A stretch of DNA of 64,000 nt from Streptomyces sp. NRRL F-5123. Its GTDB lineage: Bacteria > Actinomycetota > Actinomycetes > Streptomycetales > Streptomycetaceae. The stretch covers positions 11,908 to 75,907 of the forward strand of contig NZ_JOHY01000057.1 in NCBI RefSeq assembly GCF_000721495.1, read 5' to 3'. Every line of letters begins with the position of its first letter. Position 1 is the first letter of the stretch. Positions 1 to 8,498 of the stretch are shown here, piece after piece. The position numbers were made by a program, and so were the translations under genes. The notes beneath the pieces are model-generated. The model searched no databases and was not told the origin of the DNA. It saw only the letters and a program-made list of their open reading frames with translations.

Positions 1-756
1 CCGGACGTACCGGGCGCACTGGGCGCCCATCGCGGCGTTGTACGCGACGACCCGTTCGCGCACCGCCGCCCGGCGGGAGCGGGCGGCGGGGGTGTCGGAC
101 GAGGGGTCGTCCAGCATCGAAGGGCAGAGGCCGAGCTTCCAGAGCTGCTGGGCCAGGGGATTGCCGCGGCCCACCGACCACAGGTGCTGCAGGTCGGGGA
201 CGGAGGCGACGAGCACCTGCGTGGCCGGCAGCGTCCGGTGCAGATAGCTCAGCGTCTTCGCGAAGTCCGCACGGAAGTCCGCGACGGACGTCATCGCCGC
301 AGTCGAGGAGCGGCACGCGTCGTTCGCGCCGATGAGGATCGTGACCATGGCGGGTTTGTGCGCGGCGGCCTCCTTCGCCTGGCCGGGCAGGTCACGGACG
401 CGTGCCCCGGTCTGCGCCAGGTTCCAGGTGCCGCCCTTGGTCACGCGGCTCGCGACGCTGCCGACGGAGCCGCGCGAGCCGGTCGCCCAGGACACCTCCG
501 GGCAGTCCAGGAGCGGCTTGCACGCGTCGAACCCGCGGGTGATGGAGTCGCCGAGCGCGGCCACCGACGCCGGGTGGACGTTCCAGGGGCGCGCGGGGGC
601 CGCGGGAGCGGCCTTCGGCGCGGAATGCGAGGTGTGTGCGGAGGGCGACCCGGCCGAGGGGCCCTTCGTCGCGGCGGGTGTCCCGCCCGTCGAGCATCCG
701 CCCAGCAGAACGGCACCGGCGACGAGCGCCAGGGAGTGTCGCAGGAGCGCGCGCAT
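1..756 (-). CDS. SGNH/GDSL-family esterase lipoprotein (3' end off window)
   Basis: Reads leftward from an ATG at 756 and runs off the window edge after about 252 codons, so the C-terminus is missing. The N-terminus is a lipoprotein signal: a short basic start, a hydrophobic stretch and the lipobox LLGGC with Cys21. A low-complexity Ala/Pro/Ser linker follows. The catalytic block is ALGDSIT (Ser71) and a GANDAC block III lies further on, both typical of SGNH hydrolases. It is inferred to be a membrane-anchored extracellular esterase or lipase of unknown substrate. It is transcribed divergently from the DUF3145 gene; the 261-bp gap contains an AT-richer patch around 895-945 that could hold promoters. 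Confidence 0.85.
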   Translation of the reverse strand, partial: MRALLRHSLALVAGAVLLGGCSTGGTPAATKGPSAGSPSAHTSHSAPKAAPAAPARPWNVHPASVAALGDSITRGFDACKPLLDCPEVSWATGSRGSVGSVASRVTKGGTWNLAQTGARVRDLPGQAKEAAAHKPAMVTILIGANDACRSSTAAMTSVADFRADFAKTLSYLHRTLPATQVLVASVPDLQHLWSVGRGNPLAQQLWKLGLCPSMLDDPSSDTPAARSRRAAVRERVVAYNAAMGAQCARYVR

Positions 757-1017
757 ACGGGACTTCCCTCCGACGTGTGGGTGACATCCGCTACCAGCCC
801 GACCGTACGTCACGCTCTCGGAGACGCCGCAAGGTAGCTTTTTCCCTGACACCCGGGCGATGTGACGGGAGGTCGGCATGACCGGGCGTCAGACGTTTGA
901 TGTTGTCCTGTTTGTCGTGAATAGTGCAGAATAAAGCCTGATGTTGCCCCGGGAGCAGCCGGTTCGGGCGGCGAGGCCGCTGGGGAAGGCGAACCTCGTC
1001 CCACACTGGAGGTACCG

Positions 1018-1512
1018 GTGACGACACGTGGTGTTCTGTACGTGCACGCCGCTCCGCGCGCGCTGTGCCCGCATGTCGAGTGGGCCGTCGCGGGCGTCCT
1101 CGGCGTGCGCGTGAGCCTGGACTGGATCCGGCAGCCGGCCGCGCCCGGCACCTGGCGTGCCGAGTTCTCCTGGCAGGGCGAGCCCGGCACCGCCTCAAAG
1201 CTCGCGTCCGCGCTGCGCGGCTGGCATCTGCTGCGCTTCGAGGTCACCGCGGAGCCCTGCGCCGGCTCGGAGGGCGAGCGCTACAGCGCCACCCCCGAAC
1301 TGGGCATCTTCCACGCCGTCATCGGCATGCACGGCGACATCCTGATCCCCGAGGACCGGCTGCGCGCCGCCATGCAGCGCGCCCGCAAGGGCGAGGCCGA
1401 CCTGGAGGCGGAGCTGGCGCGCCTGCTGGGCAAGCCGTGGGACGACGAGCTGGAGCCCTTCCGCTACGCGGGTGAGGGCGCCCCGGTCCGCTGGCTCCAC
1501 CAGGTCGTCTGA
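1018..1512 (+). CDS. DUF3145 family protein
   Basis: A 164-residue cytoplasmic protein starting at GTG 1018, with GGAGG about 8 nt upstream. The sequence (RGVLYVHAAPRALCPHVEWA near the start, a TPELGIFHAVIGMHGDI block in the middle, and a WLHQVV end) matches my memory of the actinobacterial DUF3145 family, whose function is unknown. No signal peptide, membrane helix or enzyme motif is visible. It usually stands alone near the fab locus in streptomycetes, as here. The start is supported by the Shine-Dalgarno sequence and by the family's usual length. Confidence 0.85.
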   Translation: MTTRGVLYVHAAPRALCPHVEWAVAGVLGVRVSLDWIRQPAAPGTWRAEFSWQGEPGTASKLASALRGWHLLRFEVTAEPCAGSEGERYSATPELGIFHAVIGMHGDILIPEDRLRAAMQRARKGEADLEAELARLLGKPWDDELEPFRYAGEGAPVRWLHQVV

Positions 1513-1625
1513 GCCCGCCCCACGGGCCCGGACGCCCCCCGGACGGCGGTACGGCCCCGCGTCCGGCCCCGCGTGACCCGTTTGGGCCCTGCCGCGGCAG
1601 CGGCGCCGCACCGTAACCTGCGCTC

Positions 1626-2501
1626 ATGTCCGACAACCTCACCGTCGCGGTCCTCGGCACCGGCCTGATGGGCGCCGGGATGGCCCGCAACCTGTCCGCA
1701 GCCGGCCACGACGTCCGTGTCTGGAACCGCACGGCCGCCAAGGCCGAGCCCCTCGCCGCCGACGGCATCGACGTCGCCACCGCCCCCGCGGACGCCGTAC
1801 GCGGCGCCGACGCGGTGCTGACGATGCTGCTGGACGGCCCGGCCACCCTGGAAGTGCTCACCGCCGCGGAGCCCGCGCTGCGCGCCGGGGCCGTCTGGCT
1901 GCAGACGGGCACGGTCGGGCCCGAGGCGCAGGCGCTGCTCGCCGCCCGGGCCGCCGCCCACGACCTGCTCTTCGTCGATGCGCCCGTGCTCGGTACGCGC
2001 TCGGTGGCCGACTCCGGGCAGCTCACCGTGCTCGCGGCCGGGCCCGACGCCGCCCGGCCGGTCGCCGACCGGGTCTTCGACGCGATCGGGCGGACGACCG
2101 TGTGGCTGCCCGGCGCGCCCGAGGAGGGCCCGGCCAGCCGGCTCAAGCTCGTGCTCAACAACTGGGTGCTGGCCCTGACCGCCGCGACCGGCGAGACGCT
2201 CGCCCTGGCCAAGGCCCTGGACGTCGACCCGGCGCGCTTCTTCGAGGCCATCGAGGGCGGCGCGATGGATTCTCCGTACCTGCGGATGAAGGCCGCGGCC
2301 ATCCTCGGCGGCGACTTCAGCCCGAATTTCACGGTCGAGGGCGCCGCCAAGGACCTGGACCTGATCGTCGCGGCAGGCCAGTCGGCGGGCGTACGGATGG
2401 ACGTCGCCGCCGCCGGTTCCGCCCGCTTCCGCCGGGCCGCCGCCCAGGGGCACGGCGCCGAGGACATGGCGGCGGGCTACTTCGCGAGCTGGGACGGGTG
2501 A
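1626..2501 (+). CDS. NAD(P)-dependent beta-hydroxyacid dehydrogenase family protein
   Basis: A 291-residue protein of the 3-hydroxyisobutyrate dehydrogenase/6-phosphogluconate dehydrogenase-like family. The Rossmann motif LGTGLMGAGMARNL sits at about residues 10-23. The middle has the family's substrate-binding region (VDAPVLGTRSVADSGQLTVL) and the catalytic-lysine helix (SRLKLVLNNW, Lys in the expected place). It is expected to oxidise a small beta-hydroxyacid or reduce the matching semialdehyde; the substrate cannot be read. The stop codon lies inside the first copy of a 27-bp tandem repeat, and a strong hairpin follows. Confidence 0.85.
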   Translation: MSDNLTVAVLGTGLMGAGMARNLSAAGHDVRVWNRTAAKAEPLAADGIDVATAPADAVRGADAVLTMLLDGPATLEVLTAAEPALRAGAVWLQTGTVGPEAQALLAARAAAHDLLFVDAPVLGTRSVADSGQLTVLAAGPDAARPVADRVFDAIGRTTVWLPGAPEEGPASRLKLVLNNWVLALTAATGETLALAKALDVDPARFFEAIEGGAMDSPYLRMKAAAILGGDFSPNFTVEGAAKDLDLIVAAGQSAGVRMDVAAAGSARFRRAAAQGHGAEDMAAGYFASWDG

Positions 2502-2624
2502 GGCCGCGCGGAGAACTGGGACGCGTGAGGCGGCACGGAGAGCAGGGACACGCGAGGCGGCGCCCAGAGTAGGGGCGCGTGAGGCCGCGCGGAGAGCCGG
2601 GACGCGTGAGGCGGCGCGCACAGC
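2493..2624. repeat. 27-bp tandem repeat, 4.9 copies
   Basis: Five head-to-tail copies of a degenerate 27-bp unit (consensus begins GACGCGTGAGGC) start at 2493, 2520, 2547, 2574 and 2601. The first copy contains the stop codon of the upstream dehydrogenase. Because 27 is a multiple of three, the stop is repeated in frame in most copies. It lies between two convergent genes directly before the bidirectional terminator. No coding role is supported. Confidence 0.85.
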
Positions 2625-2625
2625 G

Positions 2626-2664
2626 GTGAACCCGGGGCGGGCACGCGGCCCGCCCCGGGTTCAC
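2626..2664. terminator. Bidirectional hairpin terminator
   Basis: A perfect 17-bp GC-rich stem (2626-2642 with 2648-2664) and a 5-nt loop (ACGCG), located between the convergent dehydrogenase and fabF genes. There is no T-tract, as is usual in streptomycetes. It can serve transcripts arriving from either side. Confidence 0.85.
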
Positions 2665-2684
2665 CGGCGCTCACGGAGCAGAGG

Positions 2685-3953
2685 TCAGCTGTTCCAGCTC
2701 CGCACGGCCAGGACGACGTTGTGGCCGCCGAAGCCGAAGGAGTCGTTGAGGGCCGCGATCGTGCCCTCGGGCAGCGGGCGCGGCGCGCCGGTGACGATGT
2801 CCGCGTCGGCGGCCGGGTCCTTGGCCGCCAGGTTGATCGTCGGCGGGGCCAGCCGGTGGTGCATGGCCAGCACGGTGGCGACGGTCTCGATACCGCCCGC
2901 GCCGCCCAGCAGATGGCCGGTCATGGACTTCGTCGCGGAGACCGCCATGTGGTCCACGTCGTCGCCGAAGATGCTGCGCAGCGCCTTGATCTCCGCGATG
3001 TCGCCCTGCGGAGTGGACGTGGCGTGCGCGTTGACGTGCACGATCTCGGCGGGCTTGAGGTCGGAGTTGTCCAGCAGGTGCTGGAGGGCCGCCGCGATAC
3101 CGCGGCCGCTCGGCTCCGGCTGGGTGATGTGGTGGGCGTCGGCGGAGATGCCCTGCCCTATCACCTCGGCGTACACCCGGGCGCCGCGCGCCCGCGCGTG
3201 CTCCGCGGACTCCAGCACGACCACGCCCGCGCCCTCGCCCATCACGAAGCCGTTGCGGCCCTCGTCGAAGGGGCGGGAGGCACCCTGCGGGTCGTCGTTG
3301 TTCTTGGACATCGCCATCATGTTGCCGAAGGCGACGATCGGCAGCGGGTGGATCGCCGCCTCCGTGCCGCCGGCCACCACGACGTCGGCGCGGCCGGTGC
3401 GGATCATCTCCACCGCGTAGCCGATGGCCTCGGCGCCGGAGGCGCACGCGCTGACCGGCGTGTGCACGCCGGCCCGCGCGTTGACGTCGATGCCGACGTT
3501 CGCGGCCGGGCTGTTGGGCATCAGCATCGGCACGGTGTGCGGGGAGACCTTGCGGACACCCTGCTCCTTGAGCACGTCGTACTGGCCGAGCAGGGTCGTC
3601 ACGCCGCCGATGCCGGACGCGATGACCGCGCCGAGCCGGTCCGGGTCGACCTTCTCGTCCTCGCCCGCCTTCGCGGTGTAGCCCGCGTCGGCCCACGCCT
3701 CGCGCGCGGCGATCAGCGCGAACTGCGCGCTGCGGTCCAGCTTGCGGGCCAGCGGCCGCGGCAGCACCTCGGCGGGCTCCACCGCGATCTGGGCGGCGAT
3801 GCGGACCGGCAGTTCGGCGGCCCAGTCCTGTTCGAGCAGGCGCACGCCGGACCGTCCGGCCAGCAGCGCCTCCCAGGTCGACGCGCTGTCGCCACCCAGC
3901 GGTGTGGTTGCTCCGATACCGGTGACGACCACGGTGCGATTGGTCGGGCTCAC
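2685..3953 (-). CDS. fabF: 3-oxoacyl-ACP synthase II (KAS II)
   Basis: A 422-residue condensing enzyme that elongates acyl-ACP with malonyl-ACP in type II fatty acid synthesis. The thiolase-fold triad is complete: Cys in VSACASGAEA (about residue 170), His in VNAHATSTPQGD, and His in KSMTGHLLGGAGG. The C-terminus GFGGHNVVLAVR is typical. It starts at GTG 3953 with a GGAGAGA Shine-Dalgarno sequence. It is the last gene of the fabD-fabH-acpP-fabF cluster and ends next to the bidirectional terminator. It differs from polyketide KS-alpha/beta pairs in having no partner chain-length factor, so primary metabolism is the sensible reading. Confidence 0.97.
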   Translation of the reverse strand: MSPTNRTVVVTGIGATTPLGGDSASTWEALLAGRSGVRLLEQDWAAELPVRIAAQIAVEPAEVLPRPLARKLDRSAQFALIAAREAWADAGYTAKAGEDEKVDPDRLGAVIASGIGGVTTLLGQYDVLKEQGVRKVSPHTVPMLMPNSPAANVGIDVNARAGVHTPVSACASGAEAIGYAVEMIRTGRADVVVAGGTEAAIHPLPIVAFGNMMAMSKNNDDPQGASRPFDEGRNGFVMGEGAGVVVLESAEHARARGARVYAEVIGQGISADAHHITQPEPSGRGIAAALQHLLDNSDLKPAEIVHVNAHATSTPQGDIAEIKALRSIFGDDVDHMAVSATKSMTGHLLGGAGGIETVATVLAMHHRLAPPTINLAAKDPAADADIVTGAPRPLPEGTIAALNDSFGFGGHNVVLAVRSWNS

Positions 3954-4058
3954 AGGAATTGTCTCTCCACGTCTAGAAGGGCGGGCGACAGGCGCGTCGT
4001 CCCGGTTGCCGACCCCGGGCCGTACGGCCGAGGGATCGTTTCGGCCCGGTTACGGGCG

Positions 4059-4307
4059 TCAGGCCGGCTGGGCCTTGAGGATGTAGTCGGCGGCGTCGCC
4101 GACCGTCTTGAGGTTCTTGACGTCGTCGTCCGGGATCTTCACACCGAACCGCTCCTCGGCCGCCACGACGACCTCGACCATGGACAGCGAGTCGACGTCC
4201 AGGTCGTCGGTGAAGGACTTGTCGAGCTTGACGTCCTCGGTGGGGATGCCGGCGATCTCGTTCACGATCTCGGCGAGACCTTCGACGATCTCTTCCTGGG
4301 TGGCCAT
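4059..4307 (-). CDS. acpP: Acyl carrier protein of fatty acid synthesis
   Basis: An 82-residue acidic carrier protein. The phosphopantetheine attachment serine is in the DVDSLSMVEVV motif at about residue 41. It is the central shuttle of the fatty acid synthase encoded on both sides: FabD loads it, and FabH and FabF use it. The ATG at 4307 is preceded by an AGGAGC-like ribosome site. It lies between fabH (69 bp upstream) and fabF (105 bp downstream) in one operon. Confidence 0.97.
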   Translation of the reverse strand: MATQEEIVEGLAEIVNEIAGIPTEDVKLDKSFTDDLDVDSLSMVEVVVAAEERFGVKIPDDDVKNLKTVGDAADYILKAQPA

Positions 4308-4375
4308 TGTCTTCGGGGCTCCTTGATGTGTAACCGAAAGCGACGGCGCGGGACTGCGGCGCCGCGGGGGTGTGA

Positions 4376-5413
4376 CTAGGGGAGAGTAACCACAGTCGCC
4401 GCGTACACCAGACCCGCCCCGAAGCCGATGACCAGCGCGGTGTCACCGCTCTTGGCCGCACCGGTGGCGAGCAGCCGCTCCATGGCGAGCGGGATGGACG
4501 CGGCGGAGGTGTTGCCGGTGGTCTCGATGTCGCGGGCGACCGCGACGTGGTCGGGCAGTTTGAGCGCCTTGATCATCGAGTCGATGATCCGCATGTTCGC
4601 CTGGTGCGGGATGAAGGCGTCCAGCTGGTCGGCGCTGACCCCGGCGGCGTCCAGGGCCTCCTGGGCGACCTTGGCCATCTCGAAGACGGCCCAGCGGAAG
4701 ACCGCCTGGCCCTCCTGGGTGATGGCCGGGAACTTCACCTTGCCGGTCGAGTCCAGGGGCAGCTCGGCCGCCTCGGCGCTGCGGAAGTGGTCGTCCCACG
4801 CCACGGTCTGCTTGATGGTCTCGGACTTGTCGCCCTCCGAGCCCCACACCGTCGGGCCTATCGCCGGCACATCGGACGGGCCGACGATGACCGCGCCCGC
4901 GCCGTCGCCGAACAGGAAGGCCGTCGCGCGGTCCTCCAGGTCCGTCAGGTCGCTCAGCCGCTCCACGCCGATCACCAGCACGTACTTCGCTGTGCCGTCG
5001 GTGACCATGCCCTTGGCGAGGGTCAGGCCGTACGTGAAGCCCGCGCAGCCCGCGGAGATGTCGAACGCGGCCGGCTTGCCCGCGCCGATGCGGTGCGCGA
5101 TGTCGGTCGCGACGGCCGGCGTCTGCTTGAAGTGCGACACCGTGGCGACGACGACGGCGTCGATCTCGGAGGCGCTGATCCCGGCGTCGGCGACGGCCTT
5201 GCCGCCCGCCGCCAGCGACATCTCCGCGACCGTCTCCTCCGGGCTCGCCCAGTGCCGGCTGGCGATGCCGGACCGCGACCGGATCCACTCGTCGCTGGAG
5301 TCGATACGCTCCAGGATCACCTCGTTGGGCACCACCCGGCTGGGGCGGTAGCCGCCCACGCCGAGGATCCGCGCGTACGGGGAGCCCTTGCTGGGGCTGA
5401 TCTTCGCTGTCAT
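4376..5413 (-). CDS. fabH: 3-oxoacyl-ACP synthase III (KAS III)
   Basis: A 345-residue initiating condensing enzyme that joins a short acyl-CoA primer to malonyl-ACP. In streptomycetes it accepts branched primers and so shapes branched-chain fatty acids. The Cys-His-Asn triad is visible: Cys in SAGCAGFTYGL, His in FIPHQANMRI, and Asn in GNTSAASIP. The ATG at 5413 overlaps the fabD stop as ATGA, so the two are translationally coupled. The open frame continues far upstream of this ATG, but that part is an antisense-like shadow of fabD. Confidence 0.96.
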   Translation of the reverse strand: MTAKISPSKGSPYARILGVGGYRPSRVVPNEVILERIDSSDEWIRSRSGIASRHWASPEETVAEMSLAAGGKAVADAGISASEIDAVVVATVSHFKQTPAVATDIAHRIGAGKPAAFDISAGCAGFTYGLTLAKGMVTDGTAKYVLVIGVERLSDLTDLEDRATAFLFGDGAGAVIVGPSDVPAIGPTVWGSEGDKSETIKQTVAWDDHFRSAEAAELPLDSTGKVKFPAITQEGQAVFRWAVFEMAKVAQEALDAAGVSADQLDAFIPHQANMRIIDSMIKALKLPDHVAVARDIETTGNTSAASIPLAMERLLATGAAKSGDTALVIGFGAGLVYAATVVTLP

Positions 5414-6366
5414 CGCTGCAACGGCTCCTGTTCGGCGGGTGCTTCGGATGCGGCCGCGGCTTCGGCGTCCTCCGCGATCAGCTCGCGGGCCGCATCCAGG
5501 TCCTCGGGGGTCTTGAGCGCCAGCGTCCGGACCCCGGGCAGCGCCCGCTTGGCCAGCCCCACGAGGGTGCCACCGGGCGAGACCTCGATGATCGCGGTGA
5601 CGCCGCGCGCCACGAACGTCTCCATGCACAGATCCCAGCGCACCGGGTTGGACACCTGCACGACGAGCCGGCGGACGACCTCGGCGCCACTGTCCACCGT
5701 CTGCCCGTCGGCGTTGGAAACATACGGGACGGACGGGTCGTTCACGGCCAACTTCGGCGCCAGCGCCTCCAGCGCGGCGACCGCGGGGGCCATGTGGGCG
5801 GTGTGGAACGCGCCGGCCACCTTGAGCGCGATGACCCGCGCCTTCTCCGGCCGGTTCGCGGACAGTTCGGCGAGCTGCTCCAGGGTGCCCGCGGCGACGA
5901 TCTGGCCGGCCCCGTTGATGTTCGCCGGGGTCAGGCCCAGCGAGTCGAGGTGGGCCAGCACCGTGTCGGGGTCGCCGCCGAGGACCGCCGACATACCGGT
6001 CCCGGTCACGGCGGCGGCCTCGGCCATCGCGCGGCCGCGGGCGGCGGTGAAGGCGACCGCCTCGTCCGCCGGGATCACTCCGGCGAGCGCGGCAGCGGTG
6101 ATCTCGCCGACGCTGTGTCCGGCGAGCATGCCCGGTGTGACACCGAGCGCGTCCGCGGACAGCAGACCGGCGGCCACCAGCAGCGGCTGCGCCACCTTGG
6201 TGTCGCGGATCTCGTCCGCGTCGGCCTCGGTGCCGTAGCGGGCCAGGTCGAGTTCGGCCGCGGCGGACCACCCGGCGAGGCGGTCGGCGGCGCCGGGCAG
6301 TTCGAGCCAGGGGGCGAGGAAGCCGGGCGTCTGGGCGCCCTGGCCGGGAGCGACGAGTACGAGCAC
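5410..6366 (-). CDS. fabD: Malonyl-CoA:ACP transacylase
   Basis: A 318-residue acyltransferase that moves malonyl from CoA to the acyl carrier protein. It begins LVLVAPGQGAQTPGF and carries the nucleophile motif GHSVGE, with the catalytic His later in VAGAFHTAHM. The start was set at GTG 6366 because the purine-rich GAGAGAGA upstream is spaced about 8 nt from it. GTG 6372 is in frame and possible (two residues longer) but sits almost on the ribosome site. First gene of the fab operon, 83 or 89 bp after fasR. Its stop overlaps the fabH start. Confidence 0.95.
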   Translation of the reverse strand: MLVLVAPGQGAQTPGFLAPWLELPGAADRLAGWSAAAELDLARYGTEADADEIRDTKVAQPLLVAAGLLSADALGVTPGMLAGHSVGEITAAALAGVIPADEAVAFTAARGRAMAEAAAVTGTGMSAVLGGDPDTVLAHLDSLGLTPANINGAGQIVAAGTLEQLAELSANRPEKARVIALKVAGAFHTAHMAPAVAALEALAPKLAVNDPSVPYVSNADGQTVDSGAEVVRRLVVQVSNPVRWDLCMETFVARGVTAIIEVSPGGTLVGLAKRALPGVRTLALKTPEDLDAARELIAEDAEAAAASEAPAEQEPLQR

Positions 6367-6455
6367 GTTCACACTCTCTCTCGCCGACGGGGTCCGACGC
6401 CCGTGGGGACAGGGACCAAGAACTGTGGGGTGATTTGTGGGTGTCCAACAAACGG

Positions 6456-7661
6456 CTAGTGCGGCCGCTCGCTGTCGGAGAGCCGGCCGAGGATCAGGGC
6501 AATGCGCAGGGTGAACGCCGAGCGCACATCGGAGGGTGACCAGCCGGTGACATCGGTCACACGTCGCAGCCGGTAGCGAACGGTATTGGGGTGCACGAAC
6601 AGCATGCGCGCGGCCCCTTCGAGCGAAGACGCCTGCTCCAGATAGACACTCAGCGTCTCCAGCAGCGCCGAACCCGCCTCTTCGAGGGGCCTGTAGATCT
6701 CCTCCACCAACTGCTCGCGGGCCGTCCGGTCGCCGGCCATCGCCCGCTCGGGCAGCAGATCGTCCGAGGACACCGGCCGCGGCGCGTCCGGCCACGCCTG
6801 GCAGGCCCGCAGGCCCGCGGCCGCGGCCTGCGCCGACCGGGTCGCCGACAGCAGGTCGCCCACCACCGGGCCCGCCACCACCGGGCCGGGCGCGAACGGG
6901 CCGATCAGCGCCTTCGCGACCCGCAGCGGATCGTCCGAGCCGCCCGCCACCACGACCAGCCGCTCGCCCAGCACCCCGGTCAGCACCTGGAGCTTCGCGT
7001 GCCGGGAGGCCCGCCGGATCGCCTCCACCGTCAGCTCGCTGTCGCCGTTCGGCGCGGTGCCCAGCACCACCACGATCTTGTCCGGCGAATTCCAGCCCAG
7101 CGCCGCGGCGCGGGACAGCACGCCCTCGTCCGCCTCGCCGGACAGCACCGCGTTGACCACCAGCGACTCCAGCCGGGCGTCCCACGCGCCGCGCGCCTCC
7201 GCGGCCTGCGCGTAGACCTGCGCGGTGGCGAAGGCGATCTCCCGCGCGTACACCAGCAGCGCCTCACGCAGCACCGCCTCGTCGCCGGGCGCCGCGACCT
7301 CGTCGATCGCGGCCTCCATGACCTCGATCGTGGTCCGCACCATCTCCACGGTCTGCCGCAGCGAGATCGCCCGGGTCAGCTCGCGCGGCGCGGTGCCGAA
7401 GACGTCCGTGCTGATCGCCTGCGGCGCCTCGGGGTGCCGGAACCACTCGGTGAAGGCCGCGATGCCCGCCTGGGCGACCAGGCCGATCCAGGAACGGTTC
7501 TCCGGCGGCATCGCGCGGTACCACGGCAGCGTCTCGTCCATCCGCGCGATGGCGTTGGCGGCCAGCCGCCCGGCCGACTTCTCCAGCCGGCGCAGCGTCG
7601 CGGAGTGCTCCCCGCGGCCGGGGTCGGCGGGGGGCTGCGGAGACTGAGAGGCATGCGGCAC
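6456..7661 (-). CDS. fasR: PucR-type transcriptional activator of fatty acid synthesis
   Basis: A 401-residue regulator directly upstream of fabD in the same direction, the position of fasR in streptomycetes. The C-terminal 60 residues form the PucR helix-turn-helix (ARMLFVHPNTVRYRLRRVT followed by RSAFTLRIALILGR). The middle has the GGDEF-like region common in the CdaR/PucR class. By family knowledge, FasR binds the fabD promoter and activates the fab operon. The ATG at 7661 is followed by an unstructured 20-residue lead. Target sites would lie in the gap 6367-6455, but I could not define a clear dyad there. Confidence 0.93.
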   Translation of the reverse strand: MPHASQSPQPPADPGRGEHSATLRRLEKSAGRLAANAIARMDETLPWYRAMPPENRSWIGLVAQAGIAAFTEWFRHPEAPQAISTDVFGTAPRELTRAISLRQTVEMVRTTIEVMEAAIDEVAAPGDEAVLREALLVYAREIAFATAQVYAQAAEARGAWDARLESLVVNAVLSGEADEGVLSRAAALGWNSPDKIVVVLGTAPNGDSELTVEAIRRASRHAKLQVLTGVLGERLVVVAGGSDDPLRVAKALIGPFAPGPVVAGPVVGDLLSATRSAQAAAAGLRACQAWPDAPRPVSSDDLLPERAMAGDRTAREQLVEEIYRPLEEAGSALLETLSVYLEQASSLEGAARMLFVHPNTVRYRLRRVTDVTGWSPSDVRSAFTLRIALILGRLSDSERPH

Positions 7662-7758
7662 GTGGCCAAGCCTATGGGGTCCGATTTCCCGCCATTCGCC
7701 GGATGCCCGTTCGTGGGCTTTACGGCCCCCTTGTCCGGCCTGCCGCTACGGTGGCGGC

Positions 7759-8466
7759 ATGATCGACGTACGGCGGGCCGCGGACCGCTACCGCGGCGGT
7801 GACGACGCTGCCGGGATCGACACCCGGCACGCCTTCTCCTTCTCCGGCTTCTACGACCCCGGCAACGTCCGCTTCGGGCTGCTCGTGGCCTGCAACGAGG
7901 AGCGGCTCGCGCCGGGCGCCGGATTCGCCGAGCACGCGCACCGCGACACGGAGATCGTGACGTGGGTGGTCGAGGGCTCGCTGGAGCACCGGGAGTCGGG
8001 GCGCGTCGTACGGCTGGACGCCGGTGACGCGCAGTTGCTGAGCGCGGGCTCGGGGGTGCGGCACGTCGAGGCCAACGCCGGGGCGGGGCCGCTGCGCTTC
8101 CTCCAGATGTGGCTGCACCCCGGCGGCTTCGGGGAGCCCCCCGGGTACGCCGCCGCGACCGGGCCGGTGCCGGCGGGACCCGGCCTCACCCTCCTCGCCG
8201 GGGCGGGCCCCGGCGCCCCGCTGCCCCTGCGCCAGCCCGCCGCGACCCTCTGGGCCGGCCGCCCCTCCGCGCCGGACGAGGTCGCCCTCCCGCCCGCCCG
8301 TTTCGGCTACGTCCACGTGCTCGCCGGCACCGTCCACCTCGCCGGCGAGGCCCTGGGCCCGGGCGACGCCGCCCGCCTCACAGACGAGCCCTCCCCGGCC
8401 CTGACCACGCCGGGCCCGGCGGAGTACGTCTACTGGGCGATGAACGCGGAGCCTTCCTTCGGCTGA
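7759..8466 (+). CDS. Pirin-family bicupin protein
   Basis: A 235-residue cupin protein. The N-terminal half has the pirin signature: a TRHAFSFSGFYDP start, then metal-binding residues in FAEHAHRDTEIVTWVVEG (His, His, Glu) and a later His in GVRHVEANAG. The C-terminal half is a second, weaker cupin. Pirins bind Fe or another metal, and some have quercetinase activity or bind regulators; the specific role is unknown. Convergent with the serine hydrolase 32 bp away. The tail of the gene (TTCCTTCGGCTGAG) is repeated directly after the stop, a small tandem duplication. Confidence 0.85.
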   Translation: MIDVRRAADRYRGGDDAAGIDTRHAFSFSGFYDPGNVRFGLLVACNEERLAPGAGFAEHAHRDTEIVTWVVEGSLEHRESGRVVRLDAGDAQLLSAGSGVRHVEANAGAGPLRFLQMWLHPGGFGEPPGYAAATGPVPAGPGLTLLAGAGPGAPLPLRQPAATLWAGRPSAPDEVALPPARFGYVHVLAGTVHLAGEALGPGDAARLTDEPSPALTTPGPAEYVYWAMNAEPSFG

Positions 8467-8498
8467 GGCCCAGCCCTCCGGATTCCTTCGGCTGAGCC

